Assembly (NCBI GenBank): GCA_023248735.1
Contig: JAHFDY010000024.1
Span: forward strand, 1-36,486
Direction of reading: 5' to 3'
Length of the DNA: 36,486 nucleotides
Origin: Myxococcales bacterium
Lineage (GTDB): Bacteria; Myxococcota_A; Polyangia; Polyangiales; Polyangiaceae
A model generated the notes under the pieces. The model did not search any database, was not told where the DNA came from, and saw nothing but the letters and a program-made list of their open reading frames with translations. How positions within the stretch are numbered: position 1 is the first letter of the stretch; each line of letters begins with the position of its first letter. Both the position numbers and the translations under genes were made by a program. Of the stretch, positions 23,348 to 31,897 are shown one piece after another.

Positions 23348-25692
23348 TTCTTGACCTCAATGCCGAAGAAGCGAACCGTCGACCACCCGTGTGTGCCACC
23401 GTTACCACCCATCACGACGGCGGGACCACTGATGTTGCGGTGGTTGCCAGGATTCGACGAACAAGGCGTGCCCTCCACGACCTCGCGTATGCAACTCGGG
23501 CATTTGAGGTCGGGATCAATTTTGAAGGTGATGGCGTGCGCGTTACCGTCGGGAAGCGCAACGCTTACGCCGCCGGGCACCATCGGTTGCGCGTCGCCAG
23601 TGTAACAAAAATCATAAACACCTCCAGTGCCGCCAGACGTTGTCTGCCATGTGCCGGTGTCGAGTTTCGCTGCAACAGCATGACTCATGTACACGTAAGC
23701 CGAGCCACACACGCCGCCGTATCCCGCTTGGACGCCAATGCTCACTTCGTCGCCGGGATGAACCACGCCTGGCGAGGTGAGTGTCACCGTGCACCCCGAT
23801 GTGTAGGCGGTCGTTCCGAGATATGCGCTGCTACCTTGGCAAGTTGCCTCGACCTTTGCCTTTGCCTTTGCCTTGCCGAGTTCGATCTTGACCGTGGGGC
23901 CTTTGTCTTGCGCCACCTTCTGAATGGCCGTCACCGTGATCTCGTCGGTGCCGCCACTCGTGCCGCCAGGATTCGACGTGTAGTAGATCGTCGGATCGGT
24001 TGATTCGAAGCTGTCTTTGTATGTGCTGTTCGAACCGCTCGTGAAGTGCCCCAACGTTGGGCTGCTCTCGAACTTGTACGTGATGTCTTTCGACAGCGTT
24101 TGCCCCGCGTTCTTGATCGACACACGGAATCCTGTTTTTTCGGCGCATGCCACGCTTGCTTGAGCCGGCGTGAAGATTACCTTCGGCGCACGCACGGTGA
24201 GGTCCCAATCTTCGACCGCGTTTGAACGCGCGACGTCGCGCCATACGGCTAGGTAATCGTACACGCCGAGAACCTTGTCGACGATAGCAAGGGCCGCGAG
24301 TGCCTTCGTACTCGCTTCTTTCGTGTAGGCGACCGCATTCTCGTTGTTGAAGAGCTTCGCCATCACTTTTTCGCGCAGCGTTTCGAAGAACCACTTTCGA
24401 AACTCATCGTTGTTTTGAAGCGTGTTCGCGAGTCCGAGCATCGCGCCCTTGTAGTCGCCATTGTAAACCAAGTTGCCAATGTTGATCAGATTGCCGCTGT
24501 ACGTCTGAGCAACGAGTTCCTTCACAAATTCGCCCATGAATGACGAGCCGAGCATGTGGTGAACCCACTCGAAGCTTCCGACGGCGAAGAAGGCTGGCAA
24601 GAAGAGATCGAGCAAGAACGCCTTCATCGACACAAACGAACGCTTCGACTTTTGCGATTCGGTCAGGTTCGCGCCCGTTCCGGGGTCGAGTCCCGGGCCG
24701 ACCATGCGCAGCTGATACTTGCGAACGTCGTTCTCGTCCGTAACGGTGCCGAGACCAACGGGGCCGTAGTAAACTGGGGTGTACGCCCCGTTGCCCGCGA
24801 TGACATCGTTCACCGAACCGATCGCGCCGTTGAGACCGTTCGTCGGCAACAGTTCAAAGTCAGATTCGGGCACGATCTGTCCGTCGATGTTCCTGCCAAT
24901 GAAGACGTGGGCACGATGACGCCACTCGTTCATGAGCGTGATTTGATTGACGTCCGACGCCGCCGTTCCGTCTTTGTCCCCAATGAGTACGGTGACGCCG
25001 CTCTTGGTGTCCGTTGGGTTGACGAGCACCATCTTGGTGGGCGGTGACCCGGGCGTTAGCTCGGCGAGTAGTTGATCAAGTTTCTTACCTATCGCCGCTC
25101 GGTCGGTATCGTTTGAGAGTTCGAGATAATTGAGGTTCGCCTTGAGCTTCTCGTCGAGAAAAGCCGCGAGGTCGTCAACCTGCTTTTGCTTGGCTACAAG
25201 GTCGACAATCGAGTCCCAAGCCGAAGCTGGGAATCGGGACGCTCCGAGATGAAGCCAGAGCAAGTACGTAGCCGCCTCGCGCGTAGAGAGGACGTTCGCT
25301 TGCCCGGGCCGAATCCATCCGAGCAAGACGAGTTTTCCCGACGTATCGGTGAGTGTCACGCCTTGTCTTCCGCTCGAGGTGCCAGACACCTCGAACGAGC
25401 CGTCGGCGCTCGGGGTCGCGCTACTGAGCAGACCGTTCACCTTGAGCGAGGCCACGTTGGCGGCTACACCTGCGGGGAGAGTGATCTTGCCGGCGATCTT
25501 CACTTCTTGCCAAGTGAATGGAACCTCGGCGGCGGCGTCTGGAAGTGTAACTGTTGGAGTTACAGTGATGTCGCGCCCGCCGTCCGCCGCTTGAGATGGG
25601 TTCGTGTTCGAGTTGCTGCAGCCCGCAAATTCGGCGAACGCGCCGGTCGCCATGAGCGCCGCAGAGGTTGCCAATGTTCGTCGCCATGCCAT
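23344..25692 (-). CDS. Large lipoprotein of unknown function
   Basis: About 782 aa. The start is placed at the ATG at 25692 because MAWRRTLATSAALMATG is a signal peptide ending in the lipobox AEFAGC (Cys25); the open frame upstream is not protein-like. The mature part opens with a Ser/Asn/Asp-rich linker and a short beta domain (about 60-130) of the kind that carries exposed loops. A long mixed helical region follows to about 520, and a beta-rich C-terminal part with several spaced Cys (CAEKTGF, CQGSSAY, CGSAYVY, CPSC) that probably form disulfides. I recognise no enzyme. Its stop overlaps the next lipoprotein's start (GTGA). Several inverted repeats lie in the 189-bp gap upstream. Confidence 0.75.
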   Translation of the reverse strand: MAWRRTLATSAALMATGAFAEFAGCSNSNTNPSQAADGGRDITVTPTVTLPDAAAEVPFTWQEVKIAGKITLPAGVAANVASLKVNGLLSSATPSADGSFEVSGTSSGRQGVTLTDTSGKLVLLGWIRPGQANVLSTREAATYLLWLHLGASRFPASAWDSIVDLVAKQKQVDDLAAFLDEKLKANLNYLELSNDTDRAAIGKKLDQLLAELTPGSPPTKMVLVNPTDTKSGVTVLIGDKDGTAASDVNQITLMNEWRHRAHVFIGRNIDGQIVPESDFELLPTNGLNGAIGSVNDVIAGNGAYTPVYYGPVGLGTVTDENDVRKYQLRMVGPGLDPGTGANLTESQKSKRSFVSMKAFLLDLFLPAFFAVGSFEWVHHMLGSSFMGEFVKELVAQTYSGNLINIGNLVYNGDYKGAMLGLANTLQNNDEFRKWFFETLREKVMAKLFNNENAVAYTKEASTKALAALAIVDKVLGVYDYLAVWRDVARSNAVEDWDLTVRAPKVIFTPAQASVACAEKTGFRVSIKNAGQTLSKDITYKFESSPTLGHFTSGSNSTYKDSFESTDPTIYYTSNPGGTSGGTDEITVTAIQKVAQDKGPTVKIELGKAKAKAKVEATCQGSSAYLGTTAYTSGCTVTLTSPGVVHPGDEVSIGVQAGYGGVCGSAYVYMSHAVAAKLDTGTWQTTSGGTGGVYDFCYTGDAQPMVPGGVSVALPDGNAHAITFKIDPDLKCPSCIREVVEGTPCSSNPGNHRNISGPAVVMGGNGGTHGWSTVRFFGIEVKK

Positions 25693-25746
25693 GCGTCGGC
25701 CCCCAATCGTCGAGTCTTCAATTCTGATCGCTCGATGCGACGATTG

Positions 25747-25773
25747 CCAAGTGGAATCCCGTTTCGCACTTGG
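25747..25773. promoter_or_regulatory. 7-bp inverted repeat upstream of lipoprotein pair
   Basis: CCAAGTG - 13 nt - CACTTGG starts 55 bp ahead of the large lipoprotein start on the reverse strand. The spacing fits an operator for a dimeric regulator that contacts two major-groove faces. No regulator is known. Confidence 0.35.
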
Positions 25774-25795
25774 ACGGGCCAATTCTCGTGCGGGC

Positions 25796-25818
25796 CAGTG
25801 TGTGCAGCGTACACACTG
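25796..25818. promoter_or_regulatory. Perfect 8-bp inverted repeat CAGTGTGT-N7-ACACACTG
   Basis: This strong inverted repeat is about 105 bp upstream of the large lipoprotein start and about 65 bp downstream of the histone-tailed gene stop. It can be read as an operator, or as a hairpin ending the upstream transcript. It lacks a T-run. Confidence 0.4.
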
Positions 25819-25858
25819 TGCCCACGACAACGCTCCAAGGCGATCGCGCTGCGAGATG

Positions 25859-25877
25859 CCCCAGGCTCTGCCAGGGG
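25859..25877 (-). terminator. Possible stem-loop just after the histone-tailed gene
   Basis: CCCC-A-GG-CTCTG-CC-A-GGGG forms a stem with one A/A mismatch, 4 bp beyond the stop codon at 25882. It is a plausible 3' hairpin, but no U-run follows. Confidence 0.3.
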
Positions 25878-25881
25878 ATCG

Positions 25882-26580
25882 TTATCTGCCAGGTGGCCTT
25901 AGCGGCAGCGACGCCGTTGAGATCGGTGCGGGCGGGATGCGCGCCTGAGAAGGGCGCCCGTCAGGTGATGGCGCTCCTTCAAGCCCAGCGTCGAGGGCCG
26001 TCATGGCGAGCATGACCTTGTCGAGTCCGTACTCTTGAGCGGCATCCTTCACGAACGTTGTGACGACGCGGATGAGGCGGATTCCCATGCTCTTGCCGAG
26101 GTCGATCTCGCGCTCGAGGAACGCTTCAAAGGTGCCGTAGCCCTTAGCCTCGTAGAGGCGGCGCTGCTGGATATCTTTTAGAATCGCGCCGATGTCGTAG
26201 AACGATCGACCGACATTCTTCTTCAGGCTCTTAATCTGTGTAAGAGCGTTGTGAAGATCGCCAATCTTCTTCTTGATATCCTCGGCGCCGACGGGCACGC
26301 GAATGGTTGCGCGGGCACTACCTGGCAAAGGCGGCTCGGCTGCCCTGGCACGCGCCTCGGCGGCGTGCTTTGCCGCATGGCGCGCAGCCCATGGAGCGGC
26401 GCCGCGAAGACCGAGTTTGCGCTTCGATGCGTCGCCCGCAGCTGCGGCAGCGGCGCCTTTCGCGTCAGCGCCCTTTGCATCAGGCTTCGCCTTCGCGCCC
26501 TTAGCTTCTTTGGCGCCCTTGTCCTTGGCTGCCCCTTTTGCGGGTGCCTTCGCCTTGGTGTCTTTCTTTGCCTTGGCCAT
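25882..26580 (-). CDS. Histone-H1-like Lys/Ala/Gly tail joined to a helical RLYE-type domain
   Basis: 232 aa. Residues 1-95 are low complexity and strongly basic (AKAKKD, AKGAKEAKGAKAK, AARHAAKHAAEARARA), like eukaryotic H1 or bacterial histone-like tails, and should bind nucleic acid. Residues 103-195 are a compact helical domain: SFYDIGAILKDIQQRRLYEAKGYGTFEAFLERE followed by GKSMGIRLIRV. This resembles a motif in phage and plasmid DNA-binding proteins where RLY...F..Y is followed by a helix-turn-helix-like S..Y.RL segment, though here the Tyr is replaced. The last 35 residues are Pro-rich. A DNA- or RNA-binding chromosome-associated role is my inference. It diverges from thrB across a 284-bp gap. 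Confidence 0.7.
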   Translation of the reverse strand: MAKAKKDTKAKAPAKGAAKDKGAKEAKGAKAKPDAKGADAKGAAAAAAGDASKRKLGLRGAAPWAARHAAKHAAEARARAAEPPLPGSARATIRVPVGAEDIKKKIGDLHNALTQIKSLKKNVGRSFYDIGAILKDIQQRRLYEAKGYGTFEAFLEREIDLGKSMGIRLIRVVTTFVKDAAQEYGLDKVMLAMTALDAGLEGAPSPDGRPSQARIPPAPISTASLPLRPPGR

Positions 26581-26783
26581 GTGCGATTGTCCTCGAGCGG
26601 GCCGTGGAAAGGGTTCGGCGTGGAAAAGCCCGATTCCCGTGGCCTAGTTAACGTGCGGCATTAGCACCTCGTTTGCGAAGCCGTCCACCTTATTGTTGAG
26701 AGGCGTAGCCTTCGCGCGCTGCATTTTCCGCCTCCGAAGCAATCTCGGGTGCGTGACGAGCAGGTGTTGGTTCCGCCGTCAAC

Positions 26784-26800
26784 GGTCAATCGCATTGACC
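26784..26800. promoter_or_regulatory. Inverted repeat GGTCAAT-CGC-ATTGACC
   Basis: A perfect 7-bp inverted repeat with a 3-bp centre lies in the 284-bp divergent spacer, 65 bp before the thrB start. Its inner arms are identical to the repeat at 743-757. It is a candidate operator for thrB or for the histone-tailed gene. I see no other feature in this spacer. Confidence 0.42.
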
Positions 26801-26864
26801 ATTCGCGCCCGAGCTGTCCAAGCTTCCGCTTGTCAAAACGAGATGTTCCCGCGATTGTTCGTGC

Positions 26865-27845
26865 GTGGCTGTTCTGACCCCTGTTTCCGATCATGACGCG
26901 CGCAGCGTGGTCACTCGTTTTGATCTTGGCATGCTGTCCTCGCTCGATGGCCTCGCAGCCGGCAGCGTCAATTCGAACTTTCGGCTCACGACCGACCGAG
27001 GCACGTTCTTCATGCGGCTCTACGAGGAGCAGTCGCATGACGGCGCAAAGAGAGACGTTGCGCTCGTTGACTTTCTTTCTCAAGTTGGCGTTTCGACTCC
27101 CGCGCCCTTGGTCGCGGCCGATGGTAATCGCCTTGTCGTGATTTCAGGAAAGCCTGCGGTGCTCTTTCCGTGGATTTCCGGTTCGATGCGGTGTCAGGCG
27201 AGCGTCACACCTCGAGAGGCACGAGCGGTAGGGGAAGCACTTGCGCGGATTCATCGTGCTGGCGAATTGGCGCCTGAAGGCACGATCGGGGAAGGCCGCT
27301 TTCGGCCCGAAGATCTGTTCCAGCGGATCGACCGCATCGAACGTGCAAACGACGCGCGCTTTGTGAACGAAGTGCCCGGGCTACGCAAGTCGCTCGAGAC
27401 TATCGTCGCAGCGCGCGACGCAACGTTGCCGCATGGCCTCACGCACGGGGATCTCTTTCGCGATAATGTACTTTGGAATGATCAGAATGAGATCAGCGCA
27501 TTGCTCGACTTCGAAAGCGCCGCGAAGGGGCCGTTCGTCTTCGATCTGATGGTGACGATCCTCGCATGGTGCACCGGTAATGTTCTTGATGAATCGCTCG
27601 CTAGCGCGCTCGTGCGTGGATACACCGAGGTCCGCCCGCTGAGCGATCGCGAGCGCTCCGCCATGTTCAACGAAGGATCGCTTGCGGCCCTTCGATTTAC
27701 TATCACGCGCATCACGGACTTCGCGATGCGCGGCGATACGTCGGGTCCCAGAATCGTCAAGGAGTGGAAACGTTTTTGGTTTCGCTACTTATCGCTTCAG
27801 GCGCTGGGGCAAGATGCGATTGCGGCGTGGGGAGTGCAAAGCTGA
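26865..27845 (+). CDS. thrB: Homoserine kinase, APH-fold (ThrB2 type)
   Basis: 326 aa from a GTG start, giving the typical MAVLTPVS opening. The protein has the aminoglycoside-phosphotransferase kinase fold used by the alternative homoserine kinase, which makes O-phosphohomoserine for threonine. An ATP-binding lobe includes FFMRLYEE. The catalytic loop LTHGDLFRDNVLW is near residue 192, with the catalytic Asp. LLDFESAAKGPFVFDL near residue 210 carries the metal-binding Asp. No other threonine gene is adjacent. The general fold is certain; the homoserine assignment rests on overall likeness to this subgroup. Confidence 0.88.
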   Translation: MAVLTPVSDHDARSVVTRFDLGMLSSLDGLAAGSVNSNFRLTTDRGTFFMRLYEEQSHDGAKRDVALVDFLSQVGVSTPAPLVAADGNRLVVISGKPAVLFPWISGSMRCQASVTPREARAVGEALARIHRAGELAPEGTIGEGRFRPEDLFQRIDRIERANDARFVNEVPGLRKSLETIVAARDATLPHGLTHGDLFRDNVLWNDQNEISALLDFESAAKGPFVFDLMVTILAWCTGNVLDESLASALVRGYTEVRPLSDRERSAMFNEGSLAALRFTITRITDFAMRGDTSGPRIVKEWKRFWFRYLSLQALGQDAIAAWGVQS

Positions 27846-27893
27846 CGAGCCATCCCAAGAGGGCGGTGACTCCTCATGGCTCATCGTGGACTG

Positions 27894-29660
27894 TCAAGCC
27901 GCTGCACCTTCCACGACCGCTGCTAACCATAACCCTTTGCGCGTCTCCTCGAGCTTCTCGCGGCATGCGAGCAATCGCGTCTCTTGCGCTTCGATCGCGA
28001 CGAGGGTCTGTGCCTCGTCGACGGCACCCGCGCTCCTTCCTTCGCGCGATTGCTGCAGGACTTCGAGTACCTGGCGATGCAATTCTTCGCCCGCGCTCAC
28101 CACCCATTGGTCAAGCTTATTTCCGAACTCTTCGATGAGCTGATCGATTTGCGGGCCGATTTTCGACGCAGTATCGCGGAGGACCCCAGGCGCAACCTCC
28201 TTTGCGCGCTTGCGAAACTCGTCTTCCACGCGGCTCTTCAGCATGAGTGCGAGCACGGGACCCGCAACCGCGAGGAGTCCGCCGACAACGACGTTGACGA
28301 CCATGAAACCGAGGCCACCGAGCATGAGTGCGACGACACCGACGTCGTACGCAAATGTGTCAACCTCGACACTCAACGGTTTGTTCGTTTGACTGCCGAG
28401 AACTTCGCTGACGCGATCGGTCGTCGCTCTCGCGTCATCTCGAACCAAGGCGACGGTGCGCTCAGCCATCCGCTCAAGTTGCTCAGCGATCTCCTTTGTC
28501 TCTGCTTCAGCCCACTTGCGAAACGCATCTTCGAGGAACGCAGGCAGGTGTTGCTTGAGCTCATCCGTCTTTGCCGAATCGATGACCCCAGGAAGCTTTG
28601 CAATCGTCTCATCGACGAAACGTTCAAGGTCTTTGCGGGCACCTACCTTGATGCCGGCGAGCTCTTCGCGGATTTGTAGCCGGCGTTGCTCGATGGTGCT
28701 CGCCTGGCCGGCGAGGTCGCTCTCAAGAGTTGCGATTCGCCGATCGAGCTCAGCGGTCTCCATCGTGACCGCGCGCCTTCTTGCATCGATGCCCTTCTGA
28801 AGAAGGTTCGTCACGTTGATGCCTTCACCGAGCGCGTTGTCGAGCAGGATGCGCCCGCGTTCTTCGGCGAGGAAAGTGGTCAGGTGCGCAAGCAACGCAT
28901 CGAGACCGCTTTCATCACGGCGATTTTCGAGAGCATGCTCAGCGCTCACCGGAAATATGACAGGAGAAGTTACGAATGTGGATAGATGTTTGCGCGCGTA
29001 CTCGAGCGCTTCTTGCTGCTCTGCTTTGTCCAGCAGATCCCACTTCGTAATGACGAAGATGATTTTGTCCCGCGATGCTTTGAGCAACTTCTCCTGAAGG
29101 AAGACCCGTTCGCTCTCCTTAAGAATCTGGCCTGCGTCGAGCAGAAAGAGCACCGCGTCCGCGCGTGGAATGTAGCTGTACGTGATGTCTGATCGCTGAA
29201 GCGAAAGGTCGTTCACGCCGGGTGTGTCGACGAGCAAAATGCGCTCTGCTAGCAGTGCCGAGGGATAGCCAACTTCGAGGTAGTCAACGCTTTCTGTGGT
29301 GGTGCCACCCACCGAGAAATCGCGCGCACTCTCGAACGGAATCGCTTTGCGCTCGCCGGATGTGTAGACGAGTGCGGCCTCTGGTTGCTCCGCGAAACGA
29401 ATATGGTGAATCGCTGCGGTCGTAGGGGTCACGCCAGTCGGGAGCGCGCGCGTGCCGAGTAGCGCGTTGATGAAGGTCGACTTGCCGTGATTGAATTCGC
29501 CGACGACGACGAGGTGAAAGCGATCTTCCTCAAGTTTTGTGACGAGCGTGGATTCGACACGCGCAGCTAGAGACCGCGCTCCGACTTCCGCAGCGAGCGT
29601 TCCTAGGAGGTGTAGATCTTGTGAAACCTTTGCTTTTCGCTCGCGAAAGCTTTCGAGCAT
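27894..29660 (-). CDS. Bacterial dynamin-like GTPase
   Basis: 588 aa. The GTPase domain (about 45-260) shows G1 GEFNHGKST at 54-62, switch Thr in TPTTAAI, G3 DTPG at 145-148 and G4 TKWD at 205-208, matching dynamin-like proteins. A long helical stalk with coiled-coil stretches follows, interrupted by a hydrophobic paddle at about 435-470 (VVALMLGGLGFMVV then VGGLLAVAGPVLALML) that can insert in membrane. Such proteins remodel or protect the inner membrane. It is the last gene of a reverse-strand run after bcp and the M48 peptidase, 73 bp behind the latter, with AAGGT before the ATG. No second dynamin gene is adjacent, although bacterial dynamins often come in pairs. Confidence 0.94.
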   Translation of the reverse strand: MLESFRERKAKVSQDLHLLGTLAAEVGARSLAARVESTLVTKLEEDRFHLVVVGEFNHGKSTFINALLGTRALPTGVTPTTAAIHHIRFAEQPEAALVYTSGERKAIPFESARDFSVGGTTTESVDYLEVGYPSALLAERILLVDTPGVNDLSLQRSDITYSYIPRADAVLFLLDAGQILKESERVFLQEKLLKASRDKIIFVITKWDLLDKAEQQEALEYARKHLSTFVTSPVIFPVSAEHALENRRDESGLDALLAHLTTFLAEERGRILLDNALGEGINVTNLLQKGIDARRRAVTMETAELDRRIATLESDLAGQASTIEQRRLQIREELAGIKVGARKDLERFVDETIAKLPGVIDSAKTDELKQHLPAFLEDAFRKWAEAETKEIAEQLERMAERTVALVRDDARATTDRVSEVLGSQTNKPLSVEVDTFAYDVGVVALMLGGLGFMVVNVVVGGLLAVAGPVLALMLKSRVEDEFRKRAKEVAPGVLRDTASKIGPQIDQLIEEFGNKLDQWVVSAGEELHRQVLEVLQQSREGRSAGAVDEAQTLVAIEAQETRLLACREKLEETRKGLWLAAVVEGAAA

Positions 29661-29733
29661 TGATGGTGACCTTTCTCAACAAACACGTTCAATAAAGATG
29701 AGCTCGAAACGGCGAGCCCCAGATACAGGTGAA

Positions 29734-30627
29734 TCAGGCGTCGCCCTGCAAGATGGCTTTCACTTTCGTGTCGACCTCGTCCATCGTGGATCCGTCGTTG
29801 CCGAGGCCCGCGTGTGCCCGAAAGAGGGAGCTCTTGCCGAACTCGCGCATGGCCAAGATGCGCTTGGGAAGCCATGGGTGCGTTGAGAACACTTCCATGT
29901 AGCGGCCGAGACCTTCCTTGCCTTCTTCGTACTGCTCAAGAAAGACCTCGAGGTCGAGCTCTTCGTAGAGCTTGCGTGAGCCAAGCGCGAGCTTCGCGAG
30001 CGAGCGCTGCGCGACCGTTTCACTGTTGGAGCAGAGCATGCCCGCGCGATCGCACGTGATTTCCGCGCGCCGGGACCAAGCACGCAGCGCAATCACGGCT
30101 GGCTCGACGGCCCAGCGGACAAAGATGCCGGCCATTTGGGTGAGATAGTGCAAGGCGGTAAGGTAGACGACGTGCGAATTGTGGATGTGCCCACATTCGT
30201 GCCCGATGACGCTGAGCAGTTCTTCGTCAGTGTAATGATCGACAAGTGCAGAATGCACAAAGATGTAGGCTTCGTCGGGCGTGCCGTACGTTGCAGCGTT
30301 GAGGCTCGGCGAGTTGACGATGTAAACGGCAGGCGTGGCGATTTGTAACGTGTTTGCGCACGTTTTGACCAAGCTGTGCAGGCGCGGAAACTGACGATCG
30401 CTCACCTTCACCGAGCTGCCCAAGAATTGATTCTTGCCAAGTTGCTTGAACATGCGAACCGAGGCCGCGACAGCGAGTTCGATCGGCTTAATGCGCTCGA
30501 ATGTGGCGCGCGCATTGCGATCGCTCACGTATGCGTAGTCGTGGCCACCACTAAGGGTGCCGCCGGCATGGATCGATTTGCGTTGCTCGACGAACGCGGC
30601 AAAATCGAGCTCGGGAACTTGTGCCAT
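29734..30627 (-). CDS. M48-family zinc metallopeptidase
   Basis: 297 aa. The zinc site is HECGH at residues 143-147 (IGHECGHIHNSH), and the third ligand is probably Glu189 in RRAEITCDRAG, both typical of M48 peptidases. Unlike HtpX, it has no N-terminal membrane helices; one modest hydrophobic stretch at about 160-182 lies after the active site. Residues 90-140 (VYIVNSPSLNAATYG, AYIFVHSALVDH) match the conserved pre-catalytic part. Its substrate may be membrane or envelope proteins, but this is not shown. It lies between bcp (16 bp upstream) and the dynamin-like gene, so it probably belongs to one transcript. Confidence 0.9.
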   Translation of the reverse strand: MAQVPELDFAAFVEQRKSIHAGGTLSGGHDYAYVSDRNARATFERIKPIELAVAASVRMFKQLGKNQFLGSSVKVSDRQFPRLHSLVKTCANTLQIATPAVYIVNSPSLNAATYGTPDEAYIFVHSALVDHYTDEELLSVIGHECGHIHNSHVVYLTALHYLTQMAGIFVRWAVEPAVIALRAWSRRAEITCDRAGMLCSNSETVAQRSLAKLALGSRKLYEELDLEVFLEQYEEGKEGLGRYMEVFSTHPWLPKRILAMREFGKSSLFRAHAGLGNDGSTMDEVDTKVKAILQGDA

Positions 30628-30643
30628 GAAAACCCTTTGTTCG

Positions 30644-31114
30644 TTATCCGGATTGAAGAGCCCTTATTGCGGCGAAGACTGCGTCAGCGTGGCCGTCAAC
30701 TTTGACGCGCGAGAACACCTTGGCGATCTTTCCTTTGGGGTCGATGATGAAGGTCGAACGGATGGTGCCCATCACTTTCTTCCCGTACATCGTCTTTTCC
30801 CCGTAAGCACCGAAGGCATTGTGCGCCAGTAGGTTGGGGTCCGAAAGTAGCGGAAATTTGAGGGCATACTTGTCGCGAAAGGCGCAATGACTCTTCACCG
30901 AGTCTTTCGAAACGCCAACGACTTGGGCGCCGAGCTTCCTCAATTTGCCCATCGACTCGCTGAACGCCTGTGCCTGCCGTGTGCAGCCTGGTGTGTTGTC
31001 CTTCGGGTAGAAATAGAGGACGAGCCAGCCGCCCGCGAAGGATGAGAGAGTGACTAATTCGCCGCCATCGCTCTCCAGCTTGAACGACGGGGCCTTTGCT
31101 CCTTCTTCGATCAT
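30644..31114 (-). CDS. bcp: Peroxiredoxin Q / bacterioferritin comigratory protein
   Basis: 156 aa from ATG at 31114, the only start giving the standard EEGAKAPSFKL opening; a longer open frame crosses the divergent gene and is rejected. The peroxidatic site is PKDNTPGCT with Cys44. The usual resolving Cys five residues later is missing (the segment reads TPGCTRQAQAF). Cys77 in KSHCAF is the likely resolving partner, as in the subgroup whose second Cys lies in the next helix. It reduces hydroperoxides using thioredoxin. It is the first gene of the bcp-M48-dynamin run and diverges by 36 bp from the MglA-like gene. Confidence 0.95.
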   Translation of the reverse strand: MIEEGAKAPSFKLESDGGELVTLSSFAGGWLVLYFYPKDNTPGCTRQAQAFSESMGKLRKLGAQVVGVSKDSVKSHCAFRDKYALKFPLLSDPNLLAHNAFGAYGEKTMYGKKVMGTIRSTFIIDPKGKIAKVFSRVKVDGHADAVFAAIRALQSG

Positions 31115-31150
31115 GGCCGCGAGGATACTCCTTCGGATACCCTCTATTGC

Positions 31151-31897
31151 GTGCAAATTCAGTTCGAGGCCAAAGAAGCAACGATAAAGCTCGTTTACTA
31201 TGGCCCCGCGCTCAGCGGAAAGACGACGAATCTCCGATCGTTGCACGACATGACAAAGCAGGAGAGTCGAGGGCGTCTGATGACGCTCGAGACGCGCGAC
31301 GACCGCACGCTCTTCTTCGATGTGCTGCCGTTCATCTTTCGACCCGAGGAGGGCGAGGGGCGTCCGTCGATGCCGAATAGCATTACCCTTCGCGTGAAGA
31401 TTTTTACGGTGCCCGGCCAAGTCATCCATGGATCGACACGCAAGCTCTTGCTCCAGGGCGCTGACGGGGTGGTCTTCGTCGCAGATGCGCAACGTAGCCA
31501 GGCGCAAGCCAATGCGGACTCGTTCCTCAACCTTCGAAACAATTTGAGTGAGCTCGGCGTCGCGATCAAAGACCTTCCACTTGTCATTCAGTTCAACAAG
31601 CGAGACCTCGACGATTCGAGAACGCCCGAAGACGTAGAAGAGCTCGCTGCGAGGGGCAGGGAGCCTGTGTATTGGGCGAGTGCAATTTCGGGCGAAGGCG
31701 TGCTCGAATCCTTCTTTGCGCTGTTACATTTGACCTGGATGCACCTCGATCGTTCTCACAAATTGTCAGAGATGCTCGGCATCGAGAGCCATCGTTTCAT
31801 CGAATTGACGGCTCGCCAGCTTGGGGTCGAGATGAGTTTCGACCGATTGTGCGAACACGCGGTGTCGGGCTCGCTCGAGCGACGGAGCTTGTTGTGA
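31151..31897 (+). CDS. MglA-like Ras-type small GTPase
   Basis: 248 aa from a GTG start. The fold is that of MglA, the GTPase that sets cell polarity and motility in myxobacteria: G1 GPALSGKTTN at 18-27, TLFFDVLPF before switch II, TVPGQ at 86-90, ADGVVFVADAQRSQ, G4 NKRD at 149-152 and an ASAISGEGV G5-like segment. It is about 50 residues longer than MglA, with an extra loop at about 64-77 and a C-terminal extension of about 45. No MglB/roadblock partner gene is adjacent, so it is probably a paralogue with another effector. Its stop overlaps the kinase start as GTGA. Confidence 0.9.
   Translation: MQIQFEAKEATIKLVYYGPALSGKTTNLRSLHDMTKQESRGRLMTLETRDDRTLFFDVLPFIFRPEEGEGRPSMPNSITLRVKIFTVPGQVIHGSTRKLLLQGADGVVFVADAQRSQAQANADSFLNLRNNLSELGVAIKDLPLVIQFNKRDLDDSRTPEDVEELAARGREPVYWASAISGEGVLESFFALLHLTWMHLDRSHKLSEMLGIESHRFIELTARQLGVEMSFDRLCEHAVSGSLERRSLL

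Noticed and set aside
31115-31507. Upstream extension of the bcp frame
   Set aside because: It is antisense to the MglA-like GTPase gene, and the conserved peroxiredoxin start is at 31114.
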